Source: JAJDTQ01 sp963422385 | GTDB taxonomy: Bacteria; Desulfobacterota; Binatia; UBA9968; JAJDTQ01 | Reading direction: 5' to 3' | NCBI GenBank assembly: GCA_963422385.1 | Contig: OY729432.1 | Coordinates: 2,914,001-2,978,000, forward strand | DNA length: 64,000 nt | Shown here: one piece after another, positions 51,203 through 59,639 of the stretch | Numbering within the stretch: position 1 is the first letter of the stretch | Layout: each line of letters opens with the position of its first letter | Notes under the pieces: generated by a model | Database searches by the model: none | What the model was told of the DNA's origin: nothing | The model's input: the letters and a program-made list of their open reading frames with translations, nothing else | Translations under genes and position numbers: made by a program

Positions 51203-52342
51203 ATGAACCGCCCCGGGCCACAGATCGTTCTCCTCGGCATCGGGCACACCAACGCCCACGTCCTTCACATGTGGCGCCAGGCCCCCATTCCCGGCGCCCG
51301 GCTGGTGTGCGTCTCGAGCTTTGCCGTGGCCACCTATTCGGGGATGCTGCCCGGGACCTTGACCGGCCAGTACGCACCCGGGAGGCTGGAGATCGATCTC
51401 CGGAGTCTGGCCCACGCCGCCAGAGCCGAGCTCGTGGTGGAGCCGGCCCGGGCGGTGGATATGACGGCGCAAACCGTGCGCTTCGACCAGCATGAGCCGG
51501 TAGGCTTCGACGTGCTTTCCGTCGGTGCAGGATCGGTTCCGGGCACGGCGGGCATTGCGGCGTCCGGGGCGGCATGGGTGCCCGTCAAGCCCATGCAGAC
51601 CTTTCTCATGCGGCTCTACGAGCGTTTGCAGGGGCTCAGCCGGCGAGGTTCGGAGGCGTTCCGGGTGATCGTCATCGGCGGCGGCGTGGGCGGCATCGAG
51701 ATCGGCCTGTGCCTGCCCTCGTACCTGCGCCGGGTGTCGGCCGGGTTGCGTTACACTGTAAGCATCGTCGACGCGCGCGAGCGTATCGGCCACGGATTGT
51801 CCCCCAGGGCATTGCGCAAGGTGGAGACCCTGCTCGCGGCCCGAGGCGTGGAGGTGATGACGGGCAGGCGGGTCGCGCGGGTCGGCGCCGAAGAAACCGT
51901 GTGCGCGGATGGCTACCGCATTCCCGCGGACTTGGTCGTGCTGGCCGCCGGCGCCGCTCCGCCGCCGGTGGTGGAAAGCATGACCCTGCCGAAGGACCCC
52001 AAAGGCTTCCTGCTCACCCGCGACACCCTCCAGTCCACCGGTCCGGCGAATGTTTTCGCGGTGGGGGACAGCGGCGCCGTGGAAGGCGCCGGCGCGCCCA
52101 AGGCGGGCGTGTACGCGGTCCGCCAGGGGCCGGTCCTGTGGCGCAACCTCGGCGCGCTGGTGCGCGGCGAGCCGTTGGCCCGCCATGAGCCGCAGCATGA
52201 CTTTCTACGGCTCCTCAACACCGGCGACGGCAGGGCGCTGATGGACTACAAGGGATGGGCGATCCACGCCCGATGGTGCTGGCTCCTGAAGAACTGGATC
52301 GACGGTCGTTTCATGTCGCGCTTTCGCGTAACCCGAGGTTGA
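51203..52342 (+). CDS. FAD/NAD(P)-dependent pyridine-nucleotide oxidoreductase
   Basis: A 379-residue flavoprotein. It has an N-terminal FAD site (IVLLGIGHTNAHVL), YSGMLPGTLTGQY, the NAD(P) site VIVIGGGVGGIEIG and the terminal FAD motif VFAVGDSGAVEG. It is related to NDH-2-like and SelD-associated flavoprotein domains. The MITE ends 3 bp before the ATG, so the native ribosome site has been replaced by MITE sequence and no good Shine-Dalgarno motif remains. It may therefore be poorly translated. The partner pathway is unknown. Confidence 0.78.
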   Translation: MNRPGPQIVLLGIGHTNAHVLHMWRQAPIPGARLVCVSSFAVATYSGMLPGTLTGQYAPGRLEIDLRSLAHAARAELVVEPARAVDMTAQTVRFDQHEPVGFDVLSVGAGSVPGTAGIAASGAAWVPVKPMQTFLMRLYERLQGLSRRGSEAFRVIVIGGGVGGIEIGLCLPSYLRRVSAGLRYTVSIVDARERIGHGLSPRALRKVETLLAARGVEVMTGRRVARVGAEETVCADGYRIPADLVVLAAGAAPPPVVESMTLPKDPKGFLLTRDTLQSTGPANVFAVGDSGAVEGAGAPKAGVYAVRQGPVLWRNLGALVRGEPLARHEPQHDFLRLLNTGDGRALMDYKGWAIHARWCWLLKNWIDGRFMSRFRVTRG

Positions 52343-52842
52343 CGGATAAGTGACGTGGCGAAGTGAAGCCGAAGGACAAACCGGGAATCAGGACCGACGG
52401 TTTGATCAGGTCGGCCATTGAAGCTCCTCAAGGAGCATTCAACCATTTCGCGAGTGCGGCCAACTCGTTGGCGTGTTGTTTTGCCTGTCTCGCCGTTCGT
52501 CATCATGAGGCAGATTAAGGAAGATGTCGGCGTGTTATATGTTGTCGTTGTCGGGGGTCGCCTTTACGGATCGTCCGTTGGATTCGGCGTCACTTATTTT
52601 CATGGTTGCCCAACCATGAAAATCCCGAGGTGGGGTCCTGTTTTGTCCTGTCTTTTTCGATAATGTGGCCGGAGCGGGCAGCGATGCGTGATCTGGCCGA
52701 TCTACGGAGATCGAATCAGCTTCCAAGTTCTCAAGAAAAATTGCAGGCAGGACTCTTCCATTTCTGCCTCGCCTCGCCATGCGACTGGAGAAGACGTTCC
52801 GGCCAATGTTCTCGGAATCTTCCAAGTCCGGAAGCTGCATGT
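52343..52842. other. 500-bp region without genes, with one strong palindrome
   Basis: No supported coding sequence. A perfect inverted repeat at 52596-52623 (arms ATTTTCATGGTTG and CAACCATGAAAAT, 2-base loop) could be a bidirectional terminator for the convergent flavoprotein and 52843-53421 genes, with A/T runs at its outer edges. The composition turns more A/T-rich from here to about 53700. Confidence 0.5.
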
Positions 52843-53421
52843 TCAGGCGTCCGCCAGCTTCCGTAACTGCGCCATCACGAAAACGTCAGGGAGTTCGGAC
52901 GCATCTTCGTACCGGGCACGACGATTTTTTCCGTTGACGTATGAAAAGCACGCAGCTTGTCCATCGTTTCCCAGCAGGATCAGGACAGAAGATGTTGCAA
53001 TGGGTGACTTGAAGTACAGAGCGATCTCGCCGTCTCCGGTAGGATAGACGGTCGGAGCGATTGGCTGTGTCGTTAGTGCGAAAATGATTTTCCTTGCCTT
53101 ATCCTTGGTATCCAGATGAATCTCCGGCAGCGCATCCTCGGCCACTTCGTCGTCTATGTTGTTCAATTCCGTTAGCGCGGCGTCAATCCACACACTGTGC
53201 GGCGTACCCGCCTGTGTGTCCTGAAGGGATCCCCAGCGATCGCGTTGCCTGTCCGCCAGGGAATATGCACTCAACGGCACGTCTGATAACGACGAATAGT
53301 AACGATCCGATCCCGGTTGCTTCGTTATGGAAATCCGTTGCGTTTGATTGTATCTCCTTGCTTCCCGTTCACGACCGAACGTCTGGAAGCCAGGTGCCAG
53401 ATTGCTAAGTGATTGGTCCAT
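52843..53421 (-). CDS. Hypothetical protein, unknown family
   Basis: A 192-residue soluble protein with an ordinary amino-acid mix. No signal peptide or membrane helix is visible. It has a polar start (MDQSLSNLAPGFQTFGRERE), an acidic middle (LTELNNIDDEVAEDALPEIH) and a beta-rich part (GEIALYFKSPIATSSVLILLG) that looks like a conserved core. G+C is lower than in surrounding genes, suggesting transfer. I do not recognise the family. It could be the second gene of a small unit with the frame at 53485-53673, in an island-like spot next to the psp operon. Confidence 0.5.
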   Translation of the reverse strand: MDQSLSNLAPGFQTFGREREARRYNQTQRISITKQPGSDRYYSSLSDVPLSAYSLADRQRDRWGSLQDTQAGTPHSVWIDAALTELNNIDDEVAEDALPEIHLDTKDKARKIIFALTTQPIAPTVYPTGDGEIALYFKSPIATSSVLILLGNDGQAACFSYVNGKNRRARYEDASELPDVFVMAQLRKLADA

Positions 53422-53484
53422 CGCCGTTGTCTCCGGGATATCTCAGCCCGACCGCTCGATCCGCCAAGTCATGGATTCGCTCAA

Positions 53485-53673
53485 TCAATCGTTTTCGGCC
53501 GCGACTGCATCGGCTGGTTGTTTCAAGGCGAACTGAGCAAGGTAAACGTCGGCAGCCCTGTTCTCGACTGTTCTGACGTGCCGGTTGGACGTAAGCGAAA
53601 CACGATCCCGTGTATAGCAGCCGATGTAGCGTCGTTCGTACTGTTTGGCCCCGAACATGGCTTGGCGGCTCAC
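53485..53673 (-). CDS. Possible small protein, unknown
   Basis: A 62-residue frame (MSRQAMFGAKQYERRYIGC to AAEND) lies 64 bp upstream of the hypothetical gene on the same strand. Its composition is protein-like, but no ribosome site stands out and a 92-residue frame overlaps it. It is listed only as a candidate. Confidence 0.25.
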   Translation of the reverse strand: MSRQAMFGAKQYERRYIGCYTRDRVSLTSNRHVRTVENRAADVYLAQFALKQPADAVAAEND

Positions 53674-53708
53674 TCCTCACCAACCCGGACCTGGAACACC
53701 AATCCCCC

Positions 53709-54116
53709 TCAATTCCGTTCAGGATCCCGCTCCCGTTCTCCGGTCCTCAGCCTTCGCTCCCAATCGTACTCTCGATTGGTGACCACGCTCTCCATGCGGC
53801 GGATTCGACGGTCGAGCTGGTCGAAGGTGCGGCGCAGCCGGTGCAGTGCGCTGGTACGCGAGTGCGCGTAGCTGTTATAGAAGTCCTGCTCTCCTTCCGT
53901 TTGCAGGGGCAGCACCGGTTCCGGCTTCAGGACCAGAGCGGCCAGCAGATAGAGGCAGGCAACCGGCCAGAATCCGGTGGATACCAGTATGATGACGGCA
54001 ATCACGCGGACCCAGAACACCGACACGTCCAGGTGCTCGGCGAGACCGCGGCATACTCCCAGGATCCGTCCTCGACGGGAGCGATAGACGCGGGCCCTTG
54101 GATAACTCTCAATCAT
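53709..54116 (-). CDS. pspC: Phage shock protein C (PspC) domain protein
   Basis: A 135-residue protein with the PspC signature RVYRSRRGRILGVCRGLAEH followed by a membrane helix (VRVIAVIILVSTGFWPVACL) and a charged helical C-terminal tail with Arg/Glu repeats. PspC sits in the inner membrane and, with PspB, senses secretin or membrane stress and draws PspA away from PspF. It overlaps the pspB gene by 8 bp. The C-terminal coiled coil (LRRTFDQLDRRIRRMESVV) is typical of gram-negative PspC. Confidence 0.88.
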   Translation of the reverse strand: MIESYPRARVYRSRRGRILGVCRGLAEHLDVSVFWVRVIAVIILVSTGFWPVACLYLLAALVLKPEPVLPLQTEGEQDFYNSYAHSRTSALHRLRRTFDQLDRRIRRMESVVTNREYDWERRLRTGERERDPERN

Positions 54117-54369
54117 GGTCTCGTTCCTTTCTGTCGAATAGAATGGTCTCCAGGGATTCCACGCGGTCCTCGAGCTTGTTCAGTCCCTGGTAGATCTCCT
54201 GCATCAACCTGGCCTCGTCGCCGTGCACGGGATCCCCGGCCCCGTTGTTACGAAACGCCTTGATGGCCCACACCACCACGGCAATCAATATCGCTCCCAG
54301 GATCAAGAAGATCCCGAACGCTACCAACAGGATTCCCATCACGTTTCCCATTGCGCCTTCCGGCCCCAT
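54109..54369 (-). CDS. pspB: Phage shock protein B (PspB)
   Basis: An 86-residue protein with one N-terminal membrane helix (ILLVAFGIFLILGAILIAVV) and a short coiled coil (LMQEIYQGLNKLEDRVESLE), the PspB plan. A start at the internal Met (MGNVMGILL) is also possible. It lies 21 bp after pspA and overlaps pspC. Its role is with PspC, in stress sensing at the inner membrane. Confidence 0.85.
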   Translation of the reverse strand: MGPEGAMGNVMGILLVAFGIFLILGAILIAVVVWAIKAFRNNGAGDPVHGDEARLMQEIYQGLNKLEDRVESLETILFDRKERDHD

Positions 54370-54390
54370 GGTCGATCACCGGCCCCTGGG

Positions 54391-55074
54391 TTAGGTCTCC
54401 GTGCTGCGAGCGTCGGACGGCTTGGCCGCGTCCTTGAGCGCGCGCAGCTCGGCTTCGATCTCTTCGTCCTTCTCCAGGCGGGCGAACTCCTCCTCGATGT
54501 CCGGCTTCCGCGCAAGGTTGACCAGGTCGGCCTCGGCCTCCATGCGCTCGATGCGGTTCTCGAACTGCTCGAAACGCAGGATGGTGTCGGCGCTGTCCAT
54601 CTTCCGGATCCCGGTCTGTGCCCGTTTCCGTTTGTGTGCCTGGACGTGGCGTTGTACGAGGATGCGTTGCTTCTCTTTCGCTTTCGCGAGCTTGTCCTCC
54701 AACTGGGCGACGTCCGACTGGTATTGTTCGACAACGGCGGAACACTGAAATGCCTCGCTTTCCAGAGTCTCCGAGCGTTCACGATAGCGCCGTTTTTCCA
54801 TCAGCGCCTCGCGGGCGAGGTCCTCACGTCCCTTGGTCACGGCGAGAGTCGCCTTTTCTTCCCACTGACTCATGCGTCGTCTCGCTTCGTCGTGCTCGCG
54901 CTGGATCTTCTTGCGCGTCGCCATCGCGCCGGCGCAAGATACCTTGATCTCGATCAAGGTATCTTCCATTTCCTGGATCATCAACCGGACAAGTTTCTCC
55001 GGATCCTCCGCCTTGTCCAGCATCGAGCTGATATTCGAGCTGATGATGTCGCTCAGGCGCGTAAAGATTCCCAT
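54391..55074 (-). CDS. pspA: Phage shock protein A (PspA)
   Basis: A 227-residue helical protein of the PspA/IM30/ESCRT-III-like family: MGIFTRLSDIISSNISSMLD, then DPEKLVRLMIQEMEDTLIE, and a long coiled coil to about residue 190. PspA binds and blocks the activator PspF in unstressed cells, and on membrane damage forms scaffolds that hold the membrane intact. It is first in the psp operon and preceded by a sigma-54-type promoter at 55137-55152. The acidic C-terminal tail (EIEAELRALKDAAKPSD) is family-typical. Confidence 0.92.
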   Translation of the reverse strand: MGIFTRLSDIISSNISSMLDKAEDPEKLVRLMIQEMEDTLIEIKVSCAGAMATRKKIQREHDEARRRMSQWEEKATLAVTKGREDLAREALMEKRRYRERSETLESEAFQCSAVVEQYQSDVAQLEDKLAKAKEKQRILVQRHVQAHKRKRAQTGIRKMDSADTILRFEQFENRIERMEAEADLVNLARKPDIEEEFARLEKDEEIEAELRALKDAAKPSDARSTET

Positions 55075-55136
55075 TTGATCCCTCCCTCACGAATTGGTTG
55101 TGGACTACGAAGCCGTCATGTTTGCCATTTCCGTAA

Positions 55137-55152
55137 TGCATGAAGGGTGCCA
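55137..55152 (-). promoter_or_regulatory. Sigma-54 (-24/-12) promoter for pspABC
   Basis: Read on the minus strand, TGGCACCCTTCATGCA has the required GG and GC separated by 10 bases, close to the consensus TGGCAC-N5-TTGCA. It lies about 63 bp upstream of the pspA start. The region beyond, toward pspF, is A/T-rich and leaves room for PspF and IHF sites. Divergent pspF makes the regulatory link direct. Confidence 0.75.
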
Positions 55153-55322
55153 AGAGCCACAAGACGTGTAAGCTGTTGCTTTCATTGAATTTGACGACTA
55201 TGCAAGTAATGCATTTGTATGGTTGAGAAAACTGTCTATTATTAGATTAAGCTGTAATATGGTTTTATAGGCCAATCACGATTTCGACGATCGATATAGG
55301 ACGCCTTGACGTTCGAAACGCC

Positions 55323-56354
55323 ATGCCTGAACCGTACACCGAGCCCGTAGGACAGTCTGACGCCTTCCTGGATTTTCAGGAAAGGCTGTCTCGTGTCGCC
55401 AAGGTCGACCGTCCGGTCTTGTTGATCGGTGAAAGGGGAACCGGCAAGGAACTGGCGGCAAGGAAGCTTCACTACCTGTCGGAGCGTTGGCAGGGACCGC
55501 TCGTTACCTTGAATTGCGCGGCATTGGCGCCGGCACTCCTGGAGTCCGAGCTGTTCGGCCACGAGGAGGGCGCTTTCACCGGCGCACATCGACGACGGAC
55601 GGGACGGTTCGAAGCGGCGGGGAGCGGGACGCTTTTCCTGGACGAAATCGCTCAGATTCCCATGGAAGTCCAGGAGAAGATTCTCCGGGTCGTCGAGTAC
55701 GGCAGTTTTGAAAGGGTGGGATCTTCCCGGTCCATTCAGGTGGAAGCGAGAATCATCGGCGCAACCAACGCAGACCTGCCGTTGCTGTCTCGTCAGGGCC
55801 GTTTCAAGCGCGACCTGCTCGATCGGCTCTCGTTCGACGTTCTGTTCATTCCACCCCTGCGGGCCCGTGGCGAGGACATCCTGCTGCTGGCCAATCACTT
55901 TGCCGCGCGGATGTCGCACGAGCTGGGTTGGTTGCGCCTCCCCCAGTTCAGCCCGGGCGTGGTCGCGCAAATGGAAAGCTACCGCTGGCCCGGCAACGTG
56001 CGTGAGCTCAAGAATGTCGTGGAGCGCGCGGTTTATCGATCGGGCGCCCCCGCCATTGCCGAGATTGTCTTCGATCCCTTTGTCTCGCCTTTCGACGGGG
56101 GCGCGCATGGCGGGATCGAGGCTCCGGCGCCGGACGCGTCCCCGCAGGCCGGTACTCCCGAGGGTGCGGACAGGTCATTGGAAGAGGCGGTGAGAGAGCT
56201 CGAGGTGCGCTTGATTCGGGAGAGCCTGGTAGAGGCAAGGTACAACCAGCGCCAGGCGGCAAAGTCTCTCGGGTTGACCTATCATCAGTTCCGCAGCCGG
56301 TGGAGGAAGTACCGGGAAGAGCTGAGTGTGGTGTCCGGTAAATACGCAAGATGA
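55323..56354 (+). CDS. pspF: Sigma-54 activator PspF
   Basis: A 343-residue AAA+ enhancer-binding protein without an N-terminal receiver domain, as in PspF. Seen are GERGTGKE (Walker A, 36-43), the GAFTGA loop (83-88) that contacts sigma-54, GTLFLDEI (Walker B), RWPGNVRELKN-like YRWPGNVRELKN, and a C-terminal Fis-type HTH (NQRQAAKSLGLTYHQFRSR). It drives the psp promoter on the opposite strand. The last ~10 residues (VVSGKYAR) are encoded by a MITE-type palindrome and were not part of the original protein; family members end shortly after the HTH. Confidence 0.92.
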   Translation: MPEPYTEPVGQSDAFLDFQERLSRVAKVDRPVLLIGERGTGKELAARKLHYLSERWQGPLVTLNCAALAPALLESELFGHEEGAFTGAHRRRTGRFEAAGSGTLFLDEIAQIPMEVQEKILRVVEYGSFERVGSSRSIQVEARIIGATNADLPLLSRQGRFKRDLLDRLSFDVLFIPPLRARGEDILLLANHFAARMSHELGWLRLPQFSPGVVAQMESYRWPGNVRELKNVVERAVYRSGAPAIAEIVFDPFVSPFDGGAHGGIEAPAPDASPQAGTPEGADRSLEEAVRELEVRLIRESLVEARYNQRQAAKSLGLTYHQFRSRWRKYREELSVVSGKYAR

Positions 56355-56376
56355 TTTACCGGACACCACACTCAGC
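56321..56376. mobile_element. Minimal MITE: two termini back to back (copy D)
   Basis: A perfect 23-bp inverted repeat (arms GCTGAGTGTGGTGTCCGGTA... at 56321-56343 and its complement at 56354-56376) around ACGCAAGATG. The arms equal the MITE terminus GTGTGGTGTCCGGTAAAT. It overlaps the end of pspF and lies before the convergent MFS gene, so it may act as terminator for both. Confidence 0.75.
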
Positions 56377-56528
56377 ACCGGTGATGGTTGATGGACGCAG
56401 TGGTTGGAGGTTCGCGGCGAGTCCACGGTTCACCGTTGCGAGAACGGCCGGATTCCCATCACTGCATGAGGCTCATTCGACTGCGCTGCCTGCTTGACCG
56501 CTGTCCGGGAGTCGAGGGGCCGCGGGTT

Positions 56529-57830
56529 TCAAGCGGAGACACGACGGAACGATGGGGTCAACCGTCCTCCCGGCGGCCGGATTCCCAGGCACACGGCGGC
56601 GCCGGTGAACGCCATGAGCAGGCTGGCCAGGAACATGCCCGCGTAGGACCCCGTGGCGTCGTGCGCGAGGCCTCCCAGAAGAGCGCCCAAGGCGCCGCCC
56701 GTGTGGTGAACCCAAAGGATTGCGCCGGTGATCAGGCCGATGTTCCTGACGCCGTAGTAGTCGCCGGTCATGGCCGCGGCAAGCGGCGCCGTAGCCATCA
56801 GCGTGAACCCCATCAACAAGGCGGCCGCGTACATGGCGGGTTCTCCGGACGAGAACACCAGCAACCCGAAGCACACCGTGCGCAGCACGAACATGAAGGA
56901 CAGGGGAACGCCGTAGCCCGCCTTCTCCGTGAGCGCCGGGAAGGCCAGCACGCCCAGCAAGCTCAACAGGCCGGCCAGGCCCTGGATGTTCGATGCGTGC
57001 TGGCTGGTCAAGCCGGCATCGGTGGCAAAGGGGATGAAGTGGATAACGAAGAAGAAGTCCTGAAAGCCGCAGAGAAAGTATGCCACGGCGACGAAGAGGA
57101 AGCTCCGGGAGAGGAAAGCCTCCCTGGGCGAGAGCTCGGCGGCAGGGGGCGTGCCGGCGGCCCGTGCGGCAGCGGTCTTGGCGCCGGTCCCGTACGGCGA
57201 CTGGGAGACGTCCGCGGGTTCCTTCTTCATCACCGCCAGCGCCACCGGGACGACTACCGCGGAGACGAGGATCCCCAGACCGATCCACGAGCCTCGCCAG
57301 CCGAAGCGCGCGAGGGAGTAGGCCAACGCCGGGATGAAGGCGAAGTGTCCGAAGGACGTACCCGTGACGGCGACGCCGCCCATCAAGCCGCGGAGACTCC
57401 TGAACCACCGGGAGATGGTTGACGACACCACGCCGATGGTGATTCCCGACACGCCCACGGCGGTGATGACGCCGTAGTAGAGGTAAAGCTCCGGGATCGA
57501 GCTGGTGCGGGCGGTCAGGAAAAGACCCGCGGAAGCGATCAGCGCCGAGACCGGGAACAGCAACCGCGGCCCGTACCGGTCCAGCAGCCTTCCCGCCACC
57601 ATTTGCCCGAAGCCGAACACGAGCATGTTCAGGGTGTAGGCAAACGTGATGGCGCCCCGGTCCCACCCGAACTCGGCCGCCAGCGGCTTGACCAGGACCC
57701 CGAAGGAAAAACGCACGCCGCCGTCGACGACCAGTATGAGAAAGCCTCCCAGCAGGATGAGCCAGCCGTAGAAGAACGGGTACGCGGACGAGGAACGAGC
57801 CGAAACGCGATGGGGCGGTGTGTTTTGCAC
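56529..57830 (-). CDS. MFS transporter (OFA/monocarboxylate-type)
   Basis: A 433-residue protein with 12 membrane helices. It opens with YPFFYGWLILLGGFLILVV, has the VAGRLLDRYGPRLLFPV loop motif, and LRGLMGGVAVTGTSFGHFAF. These are traits of oxalate/formate-antiporter-like and monocarboxylate MFS members. It probably moves a small carboxylate across the inner membrane. It stands alone, convergent with pspF, and a MITE lies 90 bp upstream of its start, in its likely promoter region. Confidence 0.8.
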   Translation of the reverse strand: MQNTPPHRVSARSSSAYPFFYGWLILLGGFLILVVDGGVRFSFGVLVKPLAAEFGWDRGAITFAYTLNMLVFGFGQMVAGRLLDRYGPRLLFPVSALIASAGLFLTARTSSIPELYLYYGVITAVGVSGITIGVVSSTISRWFRSLRGLMGGVAVTGTSFGHFAFIPALAYSLARFGWRGSWIGLGILVSAVVVPVALAVMKKEPADVSQSPYGTGAKTAAARAAGTPPAAELSPREAFLSRSFLFVAVAYFLCGFQDFFFVIHFIPFATDAGLTSQHASNIQGLAGLLSLLGVLAFPALTEKAGYGVPLSFMFVLRTVCFGLLVFSSGEPAMYAAALLMGFTLMATAPLAAAMTGDYYGVRNIGLITGAILWVHHTGGALGALLGGLAHDATGSYAGMFLASLLMAFTGAAVCLGIRPPGGRLTPSFRRVSA

Positions 57831-57921
57831 TGCCGTGGTCAGTGTCCCGTCGGATTTGCAAATCGTAGCGTGGATTCTTGCCGGTCCGACAGGCTGATCC
57901 GTTCCGTCGCGCAGGCTCCTG

Positions 57922-58081
57922 GTGTCGTGTCCCGTAAATTCACAAGATAAGTTGCGCAGGATTTTTTATTGTCGGCAAGGCGCGATGACGAGCAGTGGCC
58001 AACACCACGCGAGGAAGAGCAACGCAGCCGACGGCAAAAAAAGACCAGTATATTATCTTGCGTATTTACGGGACACGACAC
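57922..58081. mobile_element. MITE copy B (160 bp), best preserved
   Basis: Termini GTGTCGTGTCCCGTAAATTC and, from the right, GTGTCGTGTCCCGTAAATAC, both continuing to a CAAGATAA block. Flanking dinucleotides are TG (57920-57921 side) and TA (58082-58083). The interior contains GTCGGCAAGGCGCGATGA and GAGCAACGCAGCCGACGG, which pair partly with each other. It is non-coding. Its right end supplies the stop codon of the MOSC gene. Confidence 0.82.
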
Positions 58082-58533
58082 TAGAGCACGTCGATCGCGT
58101 CGCCGGGCCGAATGACGCCGCCCTTCACCACCAGTGCGCAGATGCCGCTCTTGCCGGCGAGGGCCCGGGTCATGCCCGGTTCCGTAATGGACTGAATATA
58201 CGCACACGGCGGCCGCGGCCGGTCGAAGGCCAGCACCGCGCCTCCGGCGCGAAAGGCGCGTCCCGCCAGTTCGGCAAGGCGGACGCCGCGGGTGACGATA
58301 TTGCGCCGGTGCTCGCCATTGAGCACGTGCAGGTCGGAGGCGGCCTCCACGGCCTCCAGATCCTCCTCTTCGATGAGGGTTACCTGACACTCGTCCCAGC
58401 CGCTGTAGTAACCCACCCGCTCGCAATAGCGGTCACCCTTGAGCCCCATGCTTGCAACGGCTTCCACTTCATCCACCTTCTGCATGCGTGCGCTGCCCTC
58501 GGGCGCGATGTAGATTTCGTAAACGGTTCCCAT
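58081..58533 (-). CDS. MOSC domain protein
   Basis: A 150-residue protein from ATG 58533 (MGTVYEIYIAPEGS). It shows the MOSC beta-barrel pattern: VEAVASMGLKGDRYCER, VTLIEEEDLEAVEA, HRRNIVTRGVRLAELAGRAF and the C-terminal VVKGGVIRPGDAIDVL. The usual conserved Cys is present in RPRPPCAYI. MOSC proteins bind molybdenum cofactor or transfer sulfur; stand-alone forms such as YiiM detoxify base analogues. The stop TAG is created by the TA target and end of the adjacent MITE. Translation from 58629 is possible but less likely. Confidence 0.82.
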   Translation of the reverse strand: MGTVYEIYIAPEGSARMQKVDEVEAVASMGLKGDRYCERVGYYSGWDECQVTLIEEEDLEAVEAASDLHVLNGEHRRNIVTRGVRLAELAGRAFRAGGAVLAFDRPRPPCAYIQSITEPGMTRALAGKSGICALVVKGGVIRPGDAIDVL

Positions 58534-58864
58534 GTGCTCCTGTGTTTGCGCCGCCGTCCGAGCGGCAGGACGACGACCCGTGAAGATCAAGGCTGTTTCT
58601 CCGTAGCAGATCCGGTTCGTGCGGATCAACGTTGTCAGCGTTCATGCGCGGGTTCGATCTGCATCCTCGGTACAAACCGGGTACATGGTGTATACTACAC
58701 CTATCCTGGACGATCGGCCTGCGAGTTCTCCCTTCCCCGCTTCAGGCTCACTTCCATATTGGAAAACACCGGGAACTGCTGATACCGTGGAAGGAGATAA
58801 ACACCATGGACCAACGCGAACCGTTTGCACCGGACAGCCCGGTCTGCGACCGATAGGAGATCCT
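58534..58864. other. Intergenic region, no gene seen
   Basis: About 330 bp between the divergent MOSC and membrane-protein genes. A small run of short frames has no recognisable features. It probably carries both promoters; a TTGCACC/TATACT-like arrangement is not convincing enough to name. Confidence 0.35.
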
Positions 58865-59506
58865 ATGGTCGGTACCGCCCTCCTCGGCATCCACATCGCC
58901 GCCGGCTCGGTTGCCCTGGCAATGGCGCTCATCGCGCTGGTCACGGCCAAGGGCGGCGTCAGCCACGTAAGGGCGGGGCGGGGCTATGCCCTCGCCATGG
59001 CGTTGGTCTGCGCTACCGCGCTGCCGCTGGCGGTCCTCGGGGCCGACGCGCTCCTGTCGTTGATCGCCGTATTCAGCTTCTATCTGGTGTTCGCCGGCTG
59101 GCGCTTTGCCCGGAACCGGAGCGGAAGCCCGCAGCCGGTGGACTGGGCCGCGACGGCGGTCATGGGGCTCACCGGGCTGGGGATGTGGGGCTACGGGACC
59201 GCGCTTTTCCTGTGGGGCAGCTCCCAGTGGGTCACGATGGCGGTGTTCGGGACCATCGCGTTGGCGCTGAGCGCCGCCGACGCTCGCATTCACCGCACCC
59301 GGCAAGGGTCCGGCAAGCGGCGCATCGCCCGGCATCTCACCAACATGCTGGCGGGAACCATCGCCACCGTCACCGCGGTCGTGGTCGTCAACGTGGACAC
59401 CCGCCCCGTATGGCTCGCCTGGACCCTGCCCACCATCGTCATAACTCCTCTGATAGTCTGGTGGAACGTGCGAGTCGCGCGAGGGACGGGGAGTCGGGGG
59501 TATTAG
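58865..59506 (+). CDS. Seven-helix membrane protein (DUF2306-like)
   Basis: A 213-residue protein from ATG 58865, preceded by AGGAGA. It has six to seven membrane helices beginning ALLGIHIAAGSVALAMALIA, and conserved polar spots: the GIHI His in helix 1, KGGVSHVRAGR between helices 1 and 2, and RHLTNMLAGTIATVTAV near the C-terminus. The pattern resembles predicted DUF2306-type membrane proteins, whose His residues could bind haem, but function is unknown. It ends close to the FAD oxidase remnant on the other strand. Confidence 0.6.
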   Translation: MVGTALLGIHIAAGSVALAMALIALVTAKGGVSHVRAGRGYALAMALVCATALPLAVLGADALLSLIAVFSFYLVFAGWRFARNRSGSPQPVDWAATAVMGLTGLGMWGYGTALFLWGSSQWVTMAVFGTIALALSAADARIHRTRQGSGKRRIARHLTNMLAGTIATVTAVVVVNVDTRPVWLAWTLPTIVITPLIVWWNVRVARGTGSRGY

Positions 59507-59639
59507 GGCGGCCCTGCTTCACGGCAGAAGGTAGAGTGAGGTGGACCCGGCTTATTGGACAGGGGGGCGGGCGAAACAAAGCGTATTCCAGAGTTGATCA
59601 TGCCGCCAAGGTCCCGTTTGCACTTCTTTGCCGCGCCCC

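Noticed and set aside
57842..57920. A coding end upstream of MITE copy B
   Set aside because: Short frames here show no protein-like pattern; it is best read as the upstream region of the MFS gene.
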